Below are positions 26,321 to 35,418 of a stretch of DNA of 64,000 nt, piece after piece (the first letter of the stretch is position 1; the number at the start of each line of letters is the position of its first letter). The notes under the pieces were generated by a model. The model was not told the origin of the DNA and did not search any database. It saw only the letters and a list, made by a program, of their open reading frames with translations. Both the position numbers and the translations under genes were made by a program. Source of the stretch: an uncultured Spiribacter sp. (GTDB taxonomy: Bacteria > Pseudomonadota > Gammaproteobacteria > Nitrococcales > Nitrococcaceae); assembly GCA_937884605.1 (NCBI GenBank), contig CALGDM010000030.1, forward strand, positions 1-64,000, read 5' to 3'.

Positions 26321-27252
26321 CGCACCCCAACCCCCGCGACTTGATTGGCTACGGCCGCTTCCGCCCTGATCCGCAATGGCCCGGTGGTGCCCGCGTTGCT
26401 GTGCAGTTCGTGCTCAACTTCGAAGAAGGCGGCGAACGCTGCGTCCTCGAGGGAGACGCCCACGCCGAGACGTTTCTCTCAGAGATCATCAACGCGCCGG
26501 CCGTCGCCGATCGCCACATGAGCATGGAGTCGATCTATGAATACGGCAGTCGGGTGGGCGTCTGGCGGGTACTCCGCGAGTTTCAGCGGCGCGGCCTGCC
26601 ACTGACCGTATTCGGCGTTGCCCGGGCCCTGCAGCTCAACCCCGAGGTGACCGCAGCGCTGTGCGAGGCGGATCACGAAATCGCCTGCCACGGCTATCGC
26701 TGGCTCGACTACCAAGGGATCGACGAGGCCACTGAGCGCCGACACATGCAGACCGCCATCGAACACTTCCGGGCGCTGACGGGGCAGCTGCCCGAGGGCT
26801 GGTATACAGGTCGGGACAGCCCCCGGACCCGGCGCCTGGTGGTTGACCAGGGGAATTTCGTGTACGACTCGGACTACTATGGCGACGAACTGCCTTTCTG
26901 GATGCCAGTCGAGGACACTCATGGCGAGACTCATCACCAGCTCGTGGTGCCTTACACGCTGGATTGCAACGATATGCGCTTCGCCACGCCACAGGGCTTC
27001 AACAGTGGTGACCAGTTTTTTGCCTATCTGCGCGACAGCTTTGACGTCCTCTACGCGGAAGGCGGCGACCAACCGGGCATGATGTCAGTGGGACTCCATC
27101 CACGGCTGATCGGGCGCCCGGGCCGGTTCCGCGCCCTGCAGCGGTTTCTCGACCATCTCGAAAGCCATGCGGACGTCTGGGTGACCCGCCGCATCGACAT
27201 CGCCCGGCACTGGCAGCGGGTCCATCCTGCCCCCGAGGTCACCCCCGCATGA
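26317..27252 (+). CDS. puuE: Allantoinase, polysaccharide-deacetylase-fold (PuuE type)
   Basis: 311 residues. The opening YGRFRPDPQWPGGARVAVQFVLNFEEG (key residues W-P-A-V, N-E-E-G) and the central HGYRWLDYQ are the PuuE signature, as is WYTGRDSPRTRRLV. PuuE is a metal-independent allantoinase unrelated to the amidohydrolase AllB; it opens allantoin to allantoate. It heads the run puuE-allA-ureidoglycine aminohydrolase, whose genes overlap by four bases each. Confidence 0.88.
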   Translation: MTHPNPRDLIGYGRFRPDPQWPGGARVAVQFVLNFEEGGERCVLEGDAHAETFLSEIINAPAVADRHMSMESIYEYGSRVGVWRVLREFQRRGLPLTVFGVARALQLNPEVTAALCEADHEIACHGYRWLDYQGIDEATERRHMQTAIEHFRALTGQLPEGWYTGRDSPRTRRLVVDQGNFVYDSDYYGDELPFWMPVEDTHGETHHQLVVPYTLDCNDMRFATPQGFNSGDQFFAYLRDSFDVLYAEGGDQPGMMSVGLHPRLIGRPGRFRALQRFLDHLESHADVWVTRRIDIARHWQRVHPAPEVTPA

Positions 27253-27785
27253 CCATCACCCTGACCGCCGAACCCCTCACCGCCGAGCGCTTTGCGGCCT
27301 TCGGGTCGGTCATTGAAACCCGGACCGCCGAGCACTTTCCGATCAACAACGGCCTGACCGAGCGCTACCACCGCCTGGCCGTCGCGACGGCCGAGGCGGA
27401 CCCGGAACCCACCGCCGGTGAGCGTCAGGCCGAGACCATCATCAGCATCTTTCTGGGCCAGCCGTATTCACTGCCCGCGGAACTGTGGATGCTCGAACGG
27501 CACCCGCTGGGCAGTCAGGCCTTCATGCCCCTCGATCACCGCCCCTGGCTGGTGGTGGTCGCGCCCGCCGGCGGGCCCCCGTCACCCACCGCACTGCGCG
27601 CATTCATCGCCCGCGGCGACCAGGGCGTCAACTATGCCGCCGGCGTCTGGCATCACCCGCTCATCGCCCTGCAGGCTGCTTCGCACTTTCTGGTGGTGGA
27701 TCGCGATGGTCCCGGCAACAACTGCGACGAAGCTCCGCTCGGGGAAGAAATTGTCGTGACAACCAGGGAGCTGTCCGGATCATGA
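27249..27785 (+). CDS. allA: Ureidoglycolate lyase AllA
   Basis: 178-residue cupin-fold protein with the AllA opening LTAEPLTAERFAAFGSVIE and the conserved C-terminal motif NYAAGVWHHPLIAL. It splits ureidoglycolate to glyoxylate and urea, the last ureide step. It overlaps puuE and the next gene by four bases each. No urease or allantoate amidohydrolase gene is visible in the window, so those steps must be encoded elsewhere. Confidence 0.9.
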   Translation: MTITLTAEPLTAERFAAFGSVIETRTAEHFPINNGLTERYHRLAVATAEADPEPTAGERQAETIISIFLGQPYSLPAELWMLERHPLGSQAFMPLDHRPWLVVVAPAGGPPSPTALRAFIARGDQGVNYAAGVWHHPLIALQAASHFLVVDRDGPGNNCDEAPLGEEIVVTTRELSGS

Positions 27786-28609
27786 CCGCCAAGCACTACG
27801 CCCTACCCCCCGGTGGCGTCCCGGATCAGGCGGGGCACATCAGTGGCCGCGCAGTCTTCAAGACCGCCTACGCGGTTATCCCCAACAGCGTACTGCGGGA
27901 TATCGTCACCAGCCGCCTCCCGCACTGGTCGCTGACCCGGGCATGGATCCTGGCCCGGCCGCTATCGGGATTCGCCGAAACCTTTTTTCAGGCCATCCTC
28001 GAAGTGCAGCCGGGCGGAGGCAGCACACGCCCCGAGCCGGACCCCGACGGCGAAGGGGCCTACTTTGTACTGGCCGGTACGCTTGAAATCGCCTACGCCG
28101 ACCGCACCGAACGGCTCGGCCCCGGCGGATTCGCCTGGATGGCGCCCGGCGAACGTTACCGCATCACCAACACCAGCGACGAGCCGGCGGTCTTTCACTG
28201 GATTCGCAAGGCCTACCAGCCGGTGGCAGATATCGCCACACCGAGCAGCTTTACCGTGGATGCCGACAGCGTCGCACCCGTAGCCATGGCCAACGCCAAC
28301 GGCCGCTGGCGGACCACGCGCCTGATCGATCCCGATGACATCGGTCACGACATGCACGTTAACGTGGTCAGCCTCGACCCCGGCGCCCTGATCCCGTTTG
28401 CTGAAACCCATGTCATGGAGCACGGCTTGTATGTGCTCGAAGGCAAGGCCGTCTACCGCCTCAACGAGGACTGGGTCGAGGTCGAGGCGGGTGACTTCAT
28501 GTGGCTGCGCGCATTCTGCCCTCAGGCCTGCTATGCCGGGGGAACGGGGCCTTTCAGCTACCTTCTGTACAAGGATGTGAATCGCCACCCGGACTTGCGG
28601 CTGCGCTGA
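27782..28609 (+). CDS. allE: (S)-ureidoglycine aminohydrolase
   Basis: 275-residue bicupin. The N-terminal half has EGAYFVLAGTLEIAY and the C-terminal half ETHVMEHGLYVLEGKAVYRL, which supplies the Mn-binding Glu/His set. It converts (S)-ureidoglycine to (S)-ureidoglycolate with release of ammonia, directly feeding AllA. The ATG at 27782 overlaps the allA stop. The last 56 bases overlap the convergent glycosyltransferase gene. Confidence 0.88.
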   Translation: MTAKHYALPPGGVPDQAGHISGRAVFKTAYAVIPNSVLRDIVTSRLPHWSLTRAWILARPLSGFAETFFQAILEVQPGGGSTRPEPDPDGEGAYFVLAGTLEIAYADRTERLGPGGFAWMAPGERYRITNTSDEPAVFHWIRKAYQPVADIATPSSFTVDADSVAPVAMANANGRWRTTRLIDPDDIGHDMHVNVVSLDPGALIPFAETHVMEHGLYVLEGKAVYRLNEDWVEVEAGDFMWLRAFCPQACYAGGTGPFSYLLYKDVNRHPDLRLR

Positions 28610-29663
28610 TCGCACCACTGAGGGTCTGCCGCCAGCGCGGCTGCAGAGACGTCTCGTACCACCCCGATACATCCGGGGCAGCCGGCCGACTGTCGTCACT
28701 CAACCACCCCGCCAACCGCCGCGCCAGTGCATCGGCATCGCCAGCGGGATAGCGACACTCGGCGGGATACTGCTCGGGATAGACCAGCGCGTCGGGCACC
28801 AGCGGGGTGGCGCCGGCGGCCGTTGCCTCCAGCATCCCCAGGCCCTGAAACTCGTGGATGGCGGTACTCACCACCACTCCGGCGCGCTGCAGCAGAGCGT
28901 CGTATTCATGGCGCGGGAGGCGGTCGTTGGCGACAATGCGATCGCCCAGCCCATTCACAAGACGCGACAGCGCTGGTGGCGGCGGATGGGGCCGGGGCCC
29001 CAGCAGCGCCAGCCGAAACGCATGCCCGGCCTCGGCCAGCCGGATAAGAGCATCGGCAAACACGGCCGGCGCCTTGTCGTACTCCCAGCGATGATTCCAC
29101 AGGATCAATCGCGCGTCCCGAGGCGTACTGCCCGGCGCGGGTGGGACGATTGGCACGGGCACAACGGCGGTTTTCGGCGTGAGGCGCTCGACAATGCCTG
29201 TCGGCACCGCATCGGGCATGCGCCGAAGTAATGCCCCCACACCGTCGAGGAAACTGCGGCGGTTCCACTCGGAATTGAATAGCAGCCGATCGGCCGCGAG
29301 TGCGCCATAGAGTTGCACAATCTGCGGCTCCAGCGAGGGTCGCTGCTCGGGCCCGACCGGATAGGCAAACTGATTCTCGTGAAAGTAGTAATCGGTGGGT
29401 AGCGCCGCGAGGGCCGGATGCAGCCCGCGCAGCGTTGCCAGATCCACCATCGAGGTGGCCAGCACCCGATCGACGCCTTCGCTGGCCGCGGCGATCTGGT
29501 CGATCCACGACAGCGGATTGCCGCGAATGCGCCATTTGAAGTGCCGGCCGGGGAGCGTCAGGCGCCGCCAGTCGATGTCGGCAAAGCGCTGCTCGAGCCA
29601 TTGCGTCCACCAGGCGTGGCTGTCCGCCTGGTAGGCCGACAGCAGGAGAATGCGTTGTTTCAT
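28554..29663 (-). CDS. DUF3524-family glycosyltransferase, tRNA-queuosine mannosyltransferase-like
   Basis: 369 residues. The N-terminal DUF3524 domain has ILLLSAYQADSHAWW, LTLPGRHFKWRIRG, DYYFHENQFAYP and LLFNSEWNRRSFL. A GT-B C-terminal half follows, with ILWNHRWEYDK and the nucleotide-sugar loop STAIHEFQGLGMLEATAAG (key residues E-F-G-E). This family includes the eukaryotic enzyme that mannosylates queuosine-tRNA-Asp. Whether bacterial members do the same is not settled by sequence. The start at 29663 is preferred over the longer frame from 29705. A tRNA-Phe gene starts 67 bases upstream on the other strand. Confidence 0.8.
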   Translation of the reverse strand: MKQRILLLSAYQADSHAWWTQWLEQRFADIDWRRLTLPGRHFKWRIRGNPLSWIDQIAAASEGVDRVLATSMVDLATLRGLHPALAALPTDYYFHENQFAYPVGPEQRPSLEPQIVQLYGALAADRLLFNSEWNRRSFLDGVGALLRRMPDAVPTGIVERLTPKTAVVPVPIVPPAPGSTPRDARLILWNHRWEYDKAPAVFADALIRLAEAGHAFRLALLGPRPHPPPPALSRLVNGLGDRIVANDRLPRHEYDALLQRAGVVVSTAIHEFQGLGMLEATAAGATPLVPDALVYPEQYPAECRYPAGDADALARRLAGWLSDDSRPAAPDVSGWYETSLQPRWRQTLSGAISAAASPGGDSHPCTEGS

Positions 29664-29729
29664 CCCGCCATTATAGGCCCTGCGCCTTGACCCGTCCCGG
29701 CGCATCGGTTTGAATATAGCGGTTCCGGC

Positions 29730-29805
29730 GGCCAGGTAGCTCAGTCGGTAGAGCAGACGACTGAAAATCGTCGTGTCGGGAGTTCGATTCTCTCCCTGGC
29801 CACCA
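29730..29805 (+). tRNA. tRNA-Phe (GAA)
   Basis: 76-base cloverleaf. Acceptor GGCCAGG pairs with CCTGGCC, discriminator A is followed by an encoded CCA, the D arm is TAGCTCAGTCGGTAGA, the anticodon loop CTGAAAA (anticodon GAA) and the T arm GGGAGTTCGATTCTCTC. Confidence 0.98.
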
Positions 29806-29914
29806 TCTCCCTCCTCCCCTCCGGCGTGACATCAGTGCCCCCCTACCTGAGGGATTGCACGGCCGGCTTCCTCCCCAATACGCTCTCGACTTTTCGGATC
29901 GAGAGGAGAATGCG

Positions 29915-30544
29915 ATGCGCTTCTGGAAAGAAAGCCTGCTTGCATCCTGCATGATGATTCCAAGTGTTGCCGCTGCGGCAGACAGCATCAGCGGTGGCTA
30001 TGTCGGGATCAGCGGCGCCCTCGGGGACAGTTTCATCTCGGAATATGAAGAGCCCAATGCACTCAGTGTGAGCGCTTCGGGGATGGACACTTTCTCGTCG
30101 GCGGACATTGCGCTCGGCTATAACCTGGTGACTGACGACGACATACTCCTCGGTGCCGAGGCCTTCTACACCACAGGCGGGCCAGAGGACGACCTGCTGT
30201 CGACCGATGATTTGTCAATACAGGTCAGCAAAGACAACGGCTTCGGTCTGAAGGGGAAAATCGGCTACGCAATCAATGACTCCAGCGCCTTCTACGGAGT
30301 GCTTGGATATACACAGGTCGAGGGCAAGCTCACGGCTAAAACGAACAACAATGAGTTCGACTTCACCGATGATTTTGGTGGCACCGTCTTCGGCGTCGGC
30401 GGTGTGTTCAGTGTCGCGGACAACCTGCTGGTCACCACCGAAGGCACCTATTCCGACTTAAGCGATGAAAGCTACAACGGATACAGCTTTGATTCGAAAG
30501 AGACTCGGGTAACGGTTGGAGTTGCCTATCGGTTCGACATGTAA
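29915..30544 (+). CDS. Small outer-membrane beta-barrel protein (OmpA/OmpW-like porin fold)
   Basis: 209 residues. The signal peptide RFWKESLLASCMMIPSVAAA is followed by a very acidic mature protein with alternating amphipathic strands (GGYVGISGALGDSFI; FGLKGKIGYAIND; FGVGGVFSVADN; TRVTVGVAYRFDM at the end). This is an eight-stranded barrel pattern of the OMP_b-brl type. The ATG at 29915 follows GAGAGGAG. Codon use is visibly less GC-rich than in neighbours, which may mean recent acquisition or surface-protein composition. Its function is unknown. Confidence 0.75.
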   Translation: MRFWKESLLASCMMIPSVAAAADSISGGYVGISGALGDSFISEYEEPNALSVSASGMDTFSSADIALGYNLVTDDDILLGAEAFYTTGGPEDDLLSTDDLSIQVSKDNGFGLKGKIGYAINDSSAFYGVLGYTQVEGKLTAKTNNNEFDFTDDFGGTVFGVGGVFSVADNLLVTTEGTYSDLSDESYNGYSFDSKETRVTVGVAYRFDM

Positions 30545-30630
30545 CCGGCTACGGCTGAGCGGCTGCAGACTGTGGCATACTGCCGGGTCAACAATCTTTA
30601 GCCATCCCGCAACCCGTCCTCGTTCCGCCC

Positions 30631-31266
30631 ATGATGCAGTCGCTTTTCCCTATTCTCGGCATCTTTGCCGTGTTCTCGCCGGCACTGATGCTGCCGGGCC
30701 CCGACTTTGTGGCAGTGGTGCGCAACACCGTGGCCCGCGGGACGCGGGTGGGTGTGCTCACGGCCGTGGGGGTCAGCATCGGGATCACCTTCTATGCGGC
30801 ACTGAGTGCGTTGGGCCTGGCGGCGCTCACCAGCCGCATTGAGTGGTTCGAGGTCGTGGTGCGGGCGGGGGGTTCGCTGTTTCTGGGGTATCTCGGCATC
30901 CGCCTGCTGCTGACCCGCTCACCCGTGCGCCACATTGAAGAGGAAACCCCGCGGGTCCCGGCTGGCCCCCGCAACCCGGTCCTCCTGGGCCTGCTGATCA
31001 ATCTGACCAACCCCAAGGCGATCGTTTTTTTTGCCAGCATCTTTGGCACCGCCATCAAACCCGGCACGCCGACGCCGGTCATCGGGCTGCTCATCGCGGT
31101 CATCGGCGTCTGCGCCATGATCTGGTTTTCGGCGGTGAGCCTGCTCACGGCCTCCACCGGCATGCTGGTCAGACTCGAAGACCACCAGCACTGGATCGAG
31201 CGACTGGCGGGACTGGCCTTTCTGGGGTTTTCCGCCAAGATTATCTACGACCTGCTGCTGGCCTAG
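30631..31266 (+). CDS. LysE/RhtB-family amino acid exporter
   Basis: 211 residues and six predicted membrane segments. The LysE hallmarks LMLPGPDFVAVVRNTVARGTRVG (key residues P-G-P-D, G-R-G) and INLTNPKAIVFFASIF are present. It is convergent with the Lrp-family regulator at its 3' side (6-base gap). The substrate is not evident; homoserine, threonine or other amino acids are typical. Confidence 0.9.
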   Translation: MMQSLFPILGIFAVFSPALMLPGPDFVAVVRNTVARGTRVGVLTAVGVSIGITFYAALSALGLAALTSRIEWFEVVVRAGGSLFLGYLGIRLLLTRSPVRHIEEETPRVPAGPRNPVLLGLLINLTNPKAIVFFASIFGTAIKPGTPTPVIGLLIAVIGVCAMIWFSAVSLLTASTGMLVRLEDHQHWIERLAGLAFLGFSAKIIYDLLLA

Positions 31267-31272
31267 AACCGG

Positions 31273-31761
31273 TCAGGGGCCCAGCTCCTTGACCGCTTCC
31301 ATGGCCACATAGGTGCTGGTTGAAGCCACATACGGCAGGCTCGAAATGGACTCGGCCAGCACCCGGCGGTAGCTCGAAATTCCGGGCGTCCGCACCTTGA
31401 GCAGGTAGTCGAACCCGCCGGCGATCAGATGGCACTCCTCGATCTCGGGGATGTCGCGGGCGGCTGCATTGAAATCACGCAGGGCAGCCTCCCGGGTGTC
31501 CGACAGCCTCACCTCGACAAAGGCCACATGGGCGGCACCGATGCCGATGGGGTCGAGGATGGCCCGATAGCCACGAATGATCTGGCTTTTCTCGAGACGC
31601 TGCAGGCGCGCCTGAGTGGGCGTCTTGGAGCGGCCGATGCGGCGAGCCAGCTCGGCCACGCTGATACGGCCGTTCACGGACAGCACGCGGAGGATGGCGC
31701 GGTCCAGACGATCGAGGGAAGGGGATTTTTCCGGTTCGTCCGTCACTGAGAGAGCCTCCAA
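31273..31761 (-). CDS. Lrp/AsnC-family regulator, probable activator of putA (PutR-like)
   Basis: 162 residues with an N-terminal helix-turn-helix (ILRVLSVNGRISVAELARRI; KTPTQARLQRLEKSQII) and a RAM effector domain (HLIAGGFDYLLKVRTPG). It is divergent from putA with a 73-base spacer, the arrangement of proline-responsive PutR regulators that replace the missing DNA-binding domain of PutA. Confidence 0.88.
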   Translation of the reverse strand: MEALSVTDEPEKSPSLDRLDRAILRVLSVNGRISVAELARRIGRSKTPTQARLQRLEKSQIIRGYRAILDPIGIGAAHVAFVEVRLSDTREAALRDFNAAARDIPEIEECHLIAGGFDYLLKVRTPGISSYRRVLAESISSLPYVASTSTYVAMEAVKELGP

Positions 31762-31834
31762 AAGAAATCGTTTGACCTTCTTATTGGGCGTTTTCAGGCC
31801 AACCTACCATTTTTTCTCGTTTATCGTGTTTTCC

Positions 31835-34800
31835 ATGGATATTCGAATCAGTGCCCTCGATAGTGATCGTCCCGTCGGACTGCCGGCGGCCCTTACCCAT
31901 GGCATGCGGCGCTCGGAGATTGGCACGCTGCAGCGGCTTGTCGATCGGGCAGCACTATCCCCCGAGCAGCGCCAGGCCATCGTGGCCGACGCCGCCGGTC
32001 TGGTGCGTGAAATCCGCCAGAGTGCCCGACCCGGGCTGATGGAGGTCTTTCTCGCCGAGTATGGTCTGTCCACCGACGAGGGCATTGCGCTCATGTGTCT
32101 GGCCGAGGCGCTGCTGCGGGTGCCGGATGCGCCCAGCATTGATGCCCTGATTGAAGACAAGATCCGCCCGTCGGACTGGGGCCAGCACATGGGGCATTCC
32201 AGCTCCAGTCTGGTCAATGCGTCGACCTGGGCATTGATGTTGACCGGCCGGATCCTTGATGAGCCCGGCAAGGGTGTCACCCGCAATCTGCGCAGTGCCG
32301 TCAAACGCCTCGGCGAGCCGGTGATCCGCACCGCCGTGGGGCGCGCCATGCGTGAGATGGGCCGGCAGTTTGTGCTGGGCGAGTCCATCGAAGCGGCCCT
32401 CAAGCGGGCCCGCGGTCAGGAGAAAAAAGGGTTCACCTACTCCTACGACATGCTGGGCGAGGCCGCCCGCACCGCGGCGGACGCCGAGCATTATTTTGAG
32501 GCCTATCGCGACGCCATCCTGCGCATCAGCGCCGCCGCGCGCCATGACAGCGCCCGCGACAACCCCGGCATCTCGGTCAAGCTCTCGGCCCTGCACCCGC
32601 GCTACGAACTGGCCCAGCGCGACCGCGTGCTCAGCGAGCTGGTGCCGCGGGTCACGGCCCTTGCCCGGCTCGCCGCCGACAAGGGGCTCGGGTTCAATAT
32701 CGATGCCGAGGAGTCGGATCGACTCAACCTCTCGCTCGAGGTGGCCGAGGCCGTGCTGCAGGACCCGGGCACCGCCCACTGGGACGGCTTTGGCATGGTC
32801 ATCCAGGCCTACGGTCAGCGTGCCGCCGACACCGTGGACTGGCTCTATGCACTGGCGGGGCGGCTCGACCGGCGGATGACGCTGCGTCTGGTCAAGGGCG
32901 CCTACTGGGATACCGAAATCAAGCGGGCCCAGGCGCTGGGCGTGGACGGCTTTCCGGTGTTTACCCGCAAAGCCGGTAGCGACGTCAGCTATCTGGCGGT
33001 CTCGCGCCAGTTGCTAGGCATGACCGACCGGCTCTACCCACAGTTCGCCACCCACAACGCCCACTCGGTCGCAGCGATCCTGGCGATGGCCCGGGAGCAC
33101 GCCGTGGCCACCGAGGCCTTCGAGTTTCAGCGCCTGCACGGCATGGGCGAGCGGCTGCACGATATTGTGATGCATCGCCATGACACCCGATGCCGCATCT
33201 ACGCGCCGGTGGGCGAGCATCGCGACCTGCTGGCCTACCTGGTGCGGCGGTTGCTGGAAAACGGCGCGAATTCGTCGTTTGTCAATCAGATCGTGGATGA
33301 AAACGTGCCGCCGGAGACCGTGGTCGCCTGTCCGTTCGAAGCGCTCGACGATGTCGTCCATCCGGTCAACCCCAAGCTTGCCAACGGCCCCGAACTGTTT
33401 CAGCCGGTGCGCCGCAATGCCCGGGGGTTCGACCTGGGGGACATCGCCGATCTGGACTGCATTGAAGGGGCCCGACGGCCGTACCACGCTCGGCGTTTTG
33501 AAGCTCGGCCACTGCTCGCCGATGCGGCGGCCACCAAAGGCGCCCACGGGTACGATCATCCCAACCCCGCCGATCCCGCCGATATTGTCGGCACGGTGTA
33601 CGACGCCCGCCCCGCCGATGTCAGCCACGCCATCGCCGCGGCCCGGCCCTGGGCGGCCTCGGCGCGCGAACGCGGCAACATCCTCGAGCGCGCGGCCGAG
33701 CTCTATGAGCGGGATTTTGGCGAAATCCTGGCCATCGTTGCCCGCGAGGCCGGCAAGAATCTGCTCGACGCCGTCGGCGAGCTGCGCGAGGCCATCGACT
33801 TCCTCTACTACTATGCCCGCCAGTCGCGGCAACTCAATCCCGAGCCCCGGGGCCGGTTTGCCTGCATCTCGCCATGGAACTTCCCGTTGGCGATTTTTAC
33901 CGGCCAGATCGCGGGCGCCCTGGCCGCCGGCAACGCGGTGCTCGCCAAGCCCGCCGAGCAGTCGCCGCTGACCGCGGCCAAGGGCGTCGCCCTGATGCAC
34001 GAAGCGGGCGTCCCGATCACCGCGCTCCAGTTCCTCCCGGGTGACGGCTCAACGGTGGGAGCCGCGCTCACGAGTGACCCACGTATCGATGGTGTGGCCT
34101 TTACCGGCGGGACCGAAACGGCCCAGGCCATTCACCGCAGCATGCACGGCACGCTTGACCCGGGGGCACCGCTGATCGCCGAGACCGGCGGGCTGAATGC
34201 CATGATCATCGACTCCACCGCCCTCCACGAACAGGCCGTGCGCGATGTCGTTGCCAGCGCCTTCCAGTCGGCCGGCCAGCGCTGCTCGGCGCTGCGCTGC
34301 CTGTATGTACAGGCGGATGTGCGCGACGACTTCATGCGCATGCTGCTCGGCGCGATGGATGAACTGCGGCTGGGCGATCCGTGGCAGCTTTCCACCGACG
34401 TGGGGCCGGTGATTGACGCCGAAGCGGCCACCGCCATCAATGACTATGTCGCGGCCGCCCGCCACCAGGGGCGCCTGATCAAGCAGGTCGAGACACCCAA
34501 CAACGGCCATTTCGTCGGCCCGGCGGTCATCGAAGTCGATGGTATCGACGACCTCGAGCGCGAGGTCTTTGGGCCCGTGCTGCATGTCGCGAGCTACCGC
34601 GCGGAAAACCTCGACGCGGTCATCGATGCCATCAACGCCCGCGGCTACGGGCTGACCTTCGGGGTGCACACCCGCATCGAGGACCGCGTTCAGCACATTG
34701 TCGATCGCGTCCATGCCGGCAACCTGTACGTCAATCGCAACCAGATCGGCGCGATTGTTGCCAGCCAGCCCTTCGGCGGCGAGGGGTTATCAGGGACCGG

Positions 34801-35332
34801 ACCCAAAGCCGGTGGCCCCGACTATGTGACCCGGTTTGCCCGCGGGACGCCGCCGCCGGCGACTGGCCGGCCAGGTACCGAGCCGGCGGATCCCGCCGCG
34901 GTCCAGCACGCACTCGACGCCAGCGCGAGCGCGCCGATGCCCGCCCAGGGCATGGACATGCCAGGCCCGACCGGCGAGTCCAACCGCCTCTATCACGTGC
35001 CCCGGGCACCGTTGCTGTGCCTGGGGCCCGGCGTCGATGCCGCCGCCGAGCAGCGTCGCCAGGTGGAAGCGCTGGGCGGCGTGGCCATCGAAGTGCCCGG
35101 TCCACTGCCGGCCACCGCGCTGGAGACGCTGACCGGCTTTTCGGCCGCGATCTGGTGGGGTGATGCCGCCACCGGGCAGTCGTATGCCCACGCCCTCGCC
35201 CGGCGCGATGGGGTCATTCTGGCGCTGGTCACCGGCTGCCCGGATCGTGCCCATGTCAATCACGAGCGCCACGTCTGCGTGGACATCACCGCCTCGGGCG
35301 GCAACGCGCAGCTACTCGCCAAGGTGCAGTAA
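31835..35332 (+). CDS. putA: Bifunctional proline dehydrogenase / glutamate-semialdehyde dehydrogenase PutA
   Basis: 1165 residues. A proline dehydrogenase barrel comes first, with GFTYSYDMLGEAARTAADAEHYF (key residues Y-D-M-L-G-E), ISVKLSALHPRY and LVKGAYWDTEIKRAQ. The aldehyde dehydrogenase domain follows, with ISPWNFPLAIFTGQIA, the base Glu in IAETGGLNAM and the nucleophile near Cys817 in GQRCSALRC, and then a C-terminal extension. There is no N-terminal ribbon-helix-helix, so it cannot act as its own repressor; the divergent Lrp-type gene fits. It oxidises proline to glutamate and would consume proline from the 3-hydroxyproline pathway at 11-18 kb. Confidence 0.95.
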   Translation: MDIRISALDSDRPVGLPAALTHGMRRSEIGTLQRLVDRAALSPEQRQAIVADAAGLVREIRQSARPGLMEVFLAEYGLSTDEGIALMCLAEALLRVPDAPSIDALIEDKIRPSDWGQHMGHSSSSLVNASTWALMLTGRILDEPGKGVTRNLRSAVKRLGEPVIRTAVGRAMREMGRQFVLGESIEAALKRARGQEKKGFTYSYDMLGEAARTAADAEHYFEAYRDAILRISAAARHDSARDNPGISVKLSALHPRYELAQRDRVLSELVPRVTALARLAADKGLGFNIDAEESDRLNLSLEVAEAVLQDPGTAHWDGFGMVIQAYGQRAADTVDWLYALAGRLDRRMTLRLVKGAYWDTEIKRAQALGVDGFPVFTRKAGSDVSYLAVSRQLLGMTDRLYPQFATHNAHSVAAILAMAREHAVATEAFEFQRLHGMGERLHDIVMHRHDTRCRIYAPVGEHRDLLAYLVRRLLENGANSSFVNQIVDENVPPETVVACPFEALDDVVHPVNPKLANGPELFQPVRRNARGFDLGDIADLDCIEGARRPYHARRFEARPLLADAAATKGAHGYDHPNPADPADIVGTVYDARPADVSHAIAAARPWAASARERGNILERAAELYERDFGEILAIVAREAGKNLLDAVGELREAIDFLYYYARQSRQLNPEPRGRFACISPWNFPLAIFTGQIAGALAAGNAVLAKPAEQSPLTAAKGVALMHEAGVPITALQFLPGDGSTVGAALTSDPRIDGVAFTGGTETAQAIHRSMHGTLDPGAPLIAETGGLNAMIIDSTALHEQAVRDVVASAFQSAGQRCSALRCLYVQADVRDDFMRMLLGAMDELRLGDPWQLSTDVGPVIDAEAATAINDYVAAARHQGRLIKQVETPNNGHFVGPAVIEVDGIDDLEREVFGPVLHVASYRAENLDAVIDAINARGYGLTFGVHTRIEDRVQHIVDRVHAGNLYVNRNQIGAIVASQPFGGEGLSGTGPKAGGPDYVTRFARGTPPPATGRPGTEPADPAAVQHALDASASAPMPAQGMDMPGPTGESNRLYHVPRAPLLCLGPGVDAAAEQRRQVEALGGVAIEVPGPLPATALETLTGFSAAIWWGDAATGQSYAHALARRDGVILALVTGCPDRAHVNHERHVCVDITASGGNAQLLAKVQ

Positions 35333-35418
35333 CCCGCGGGGGAACTGCACCGCGCTTTACTTCGCGGTATCCGGCTCCCAGAATACGGCGCTTTTTACGC
35401 ATGGGGGGATCAGCGCCA

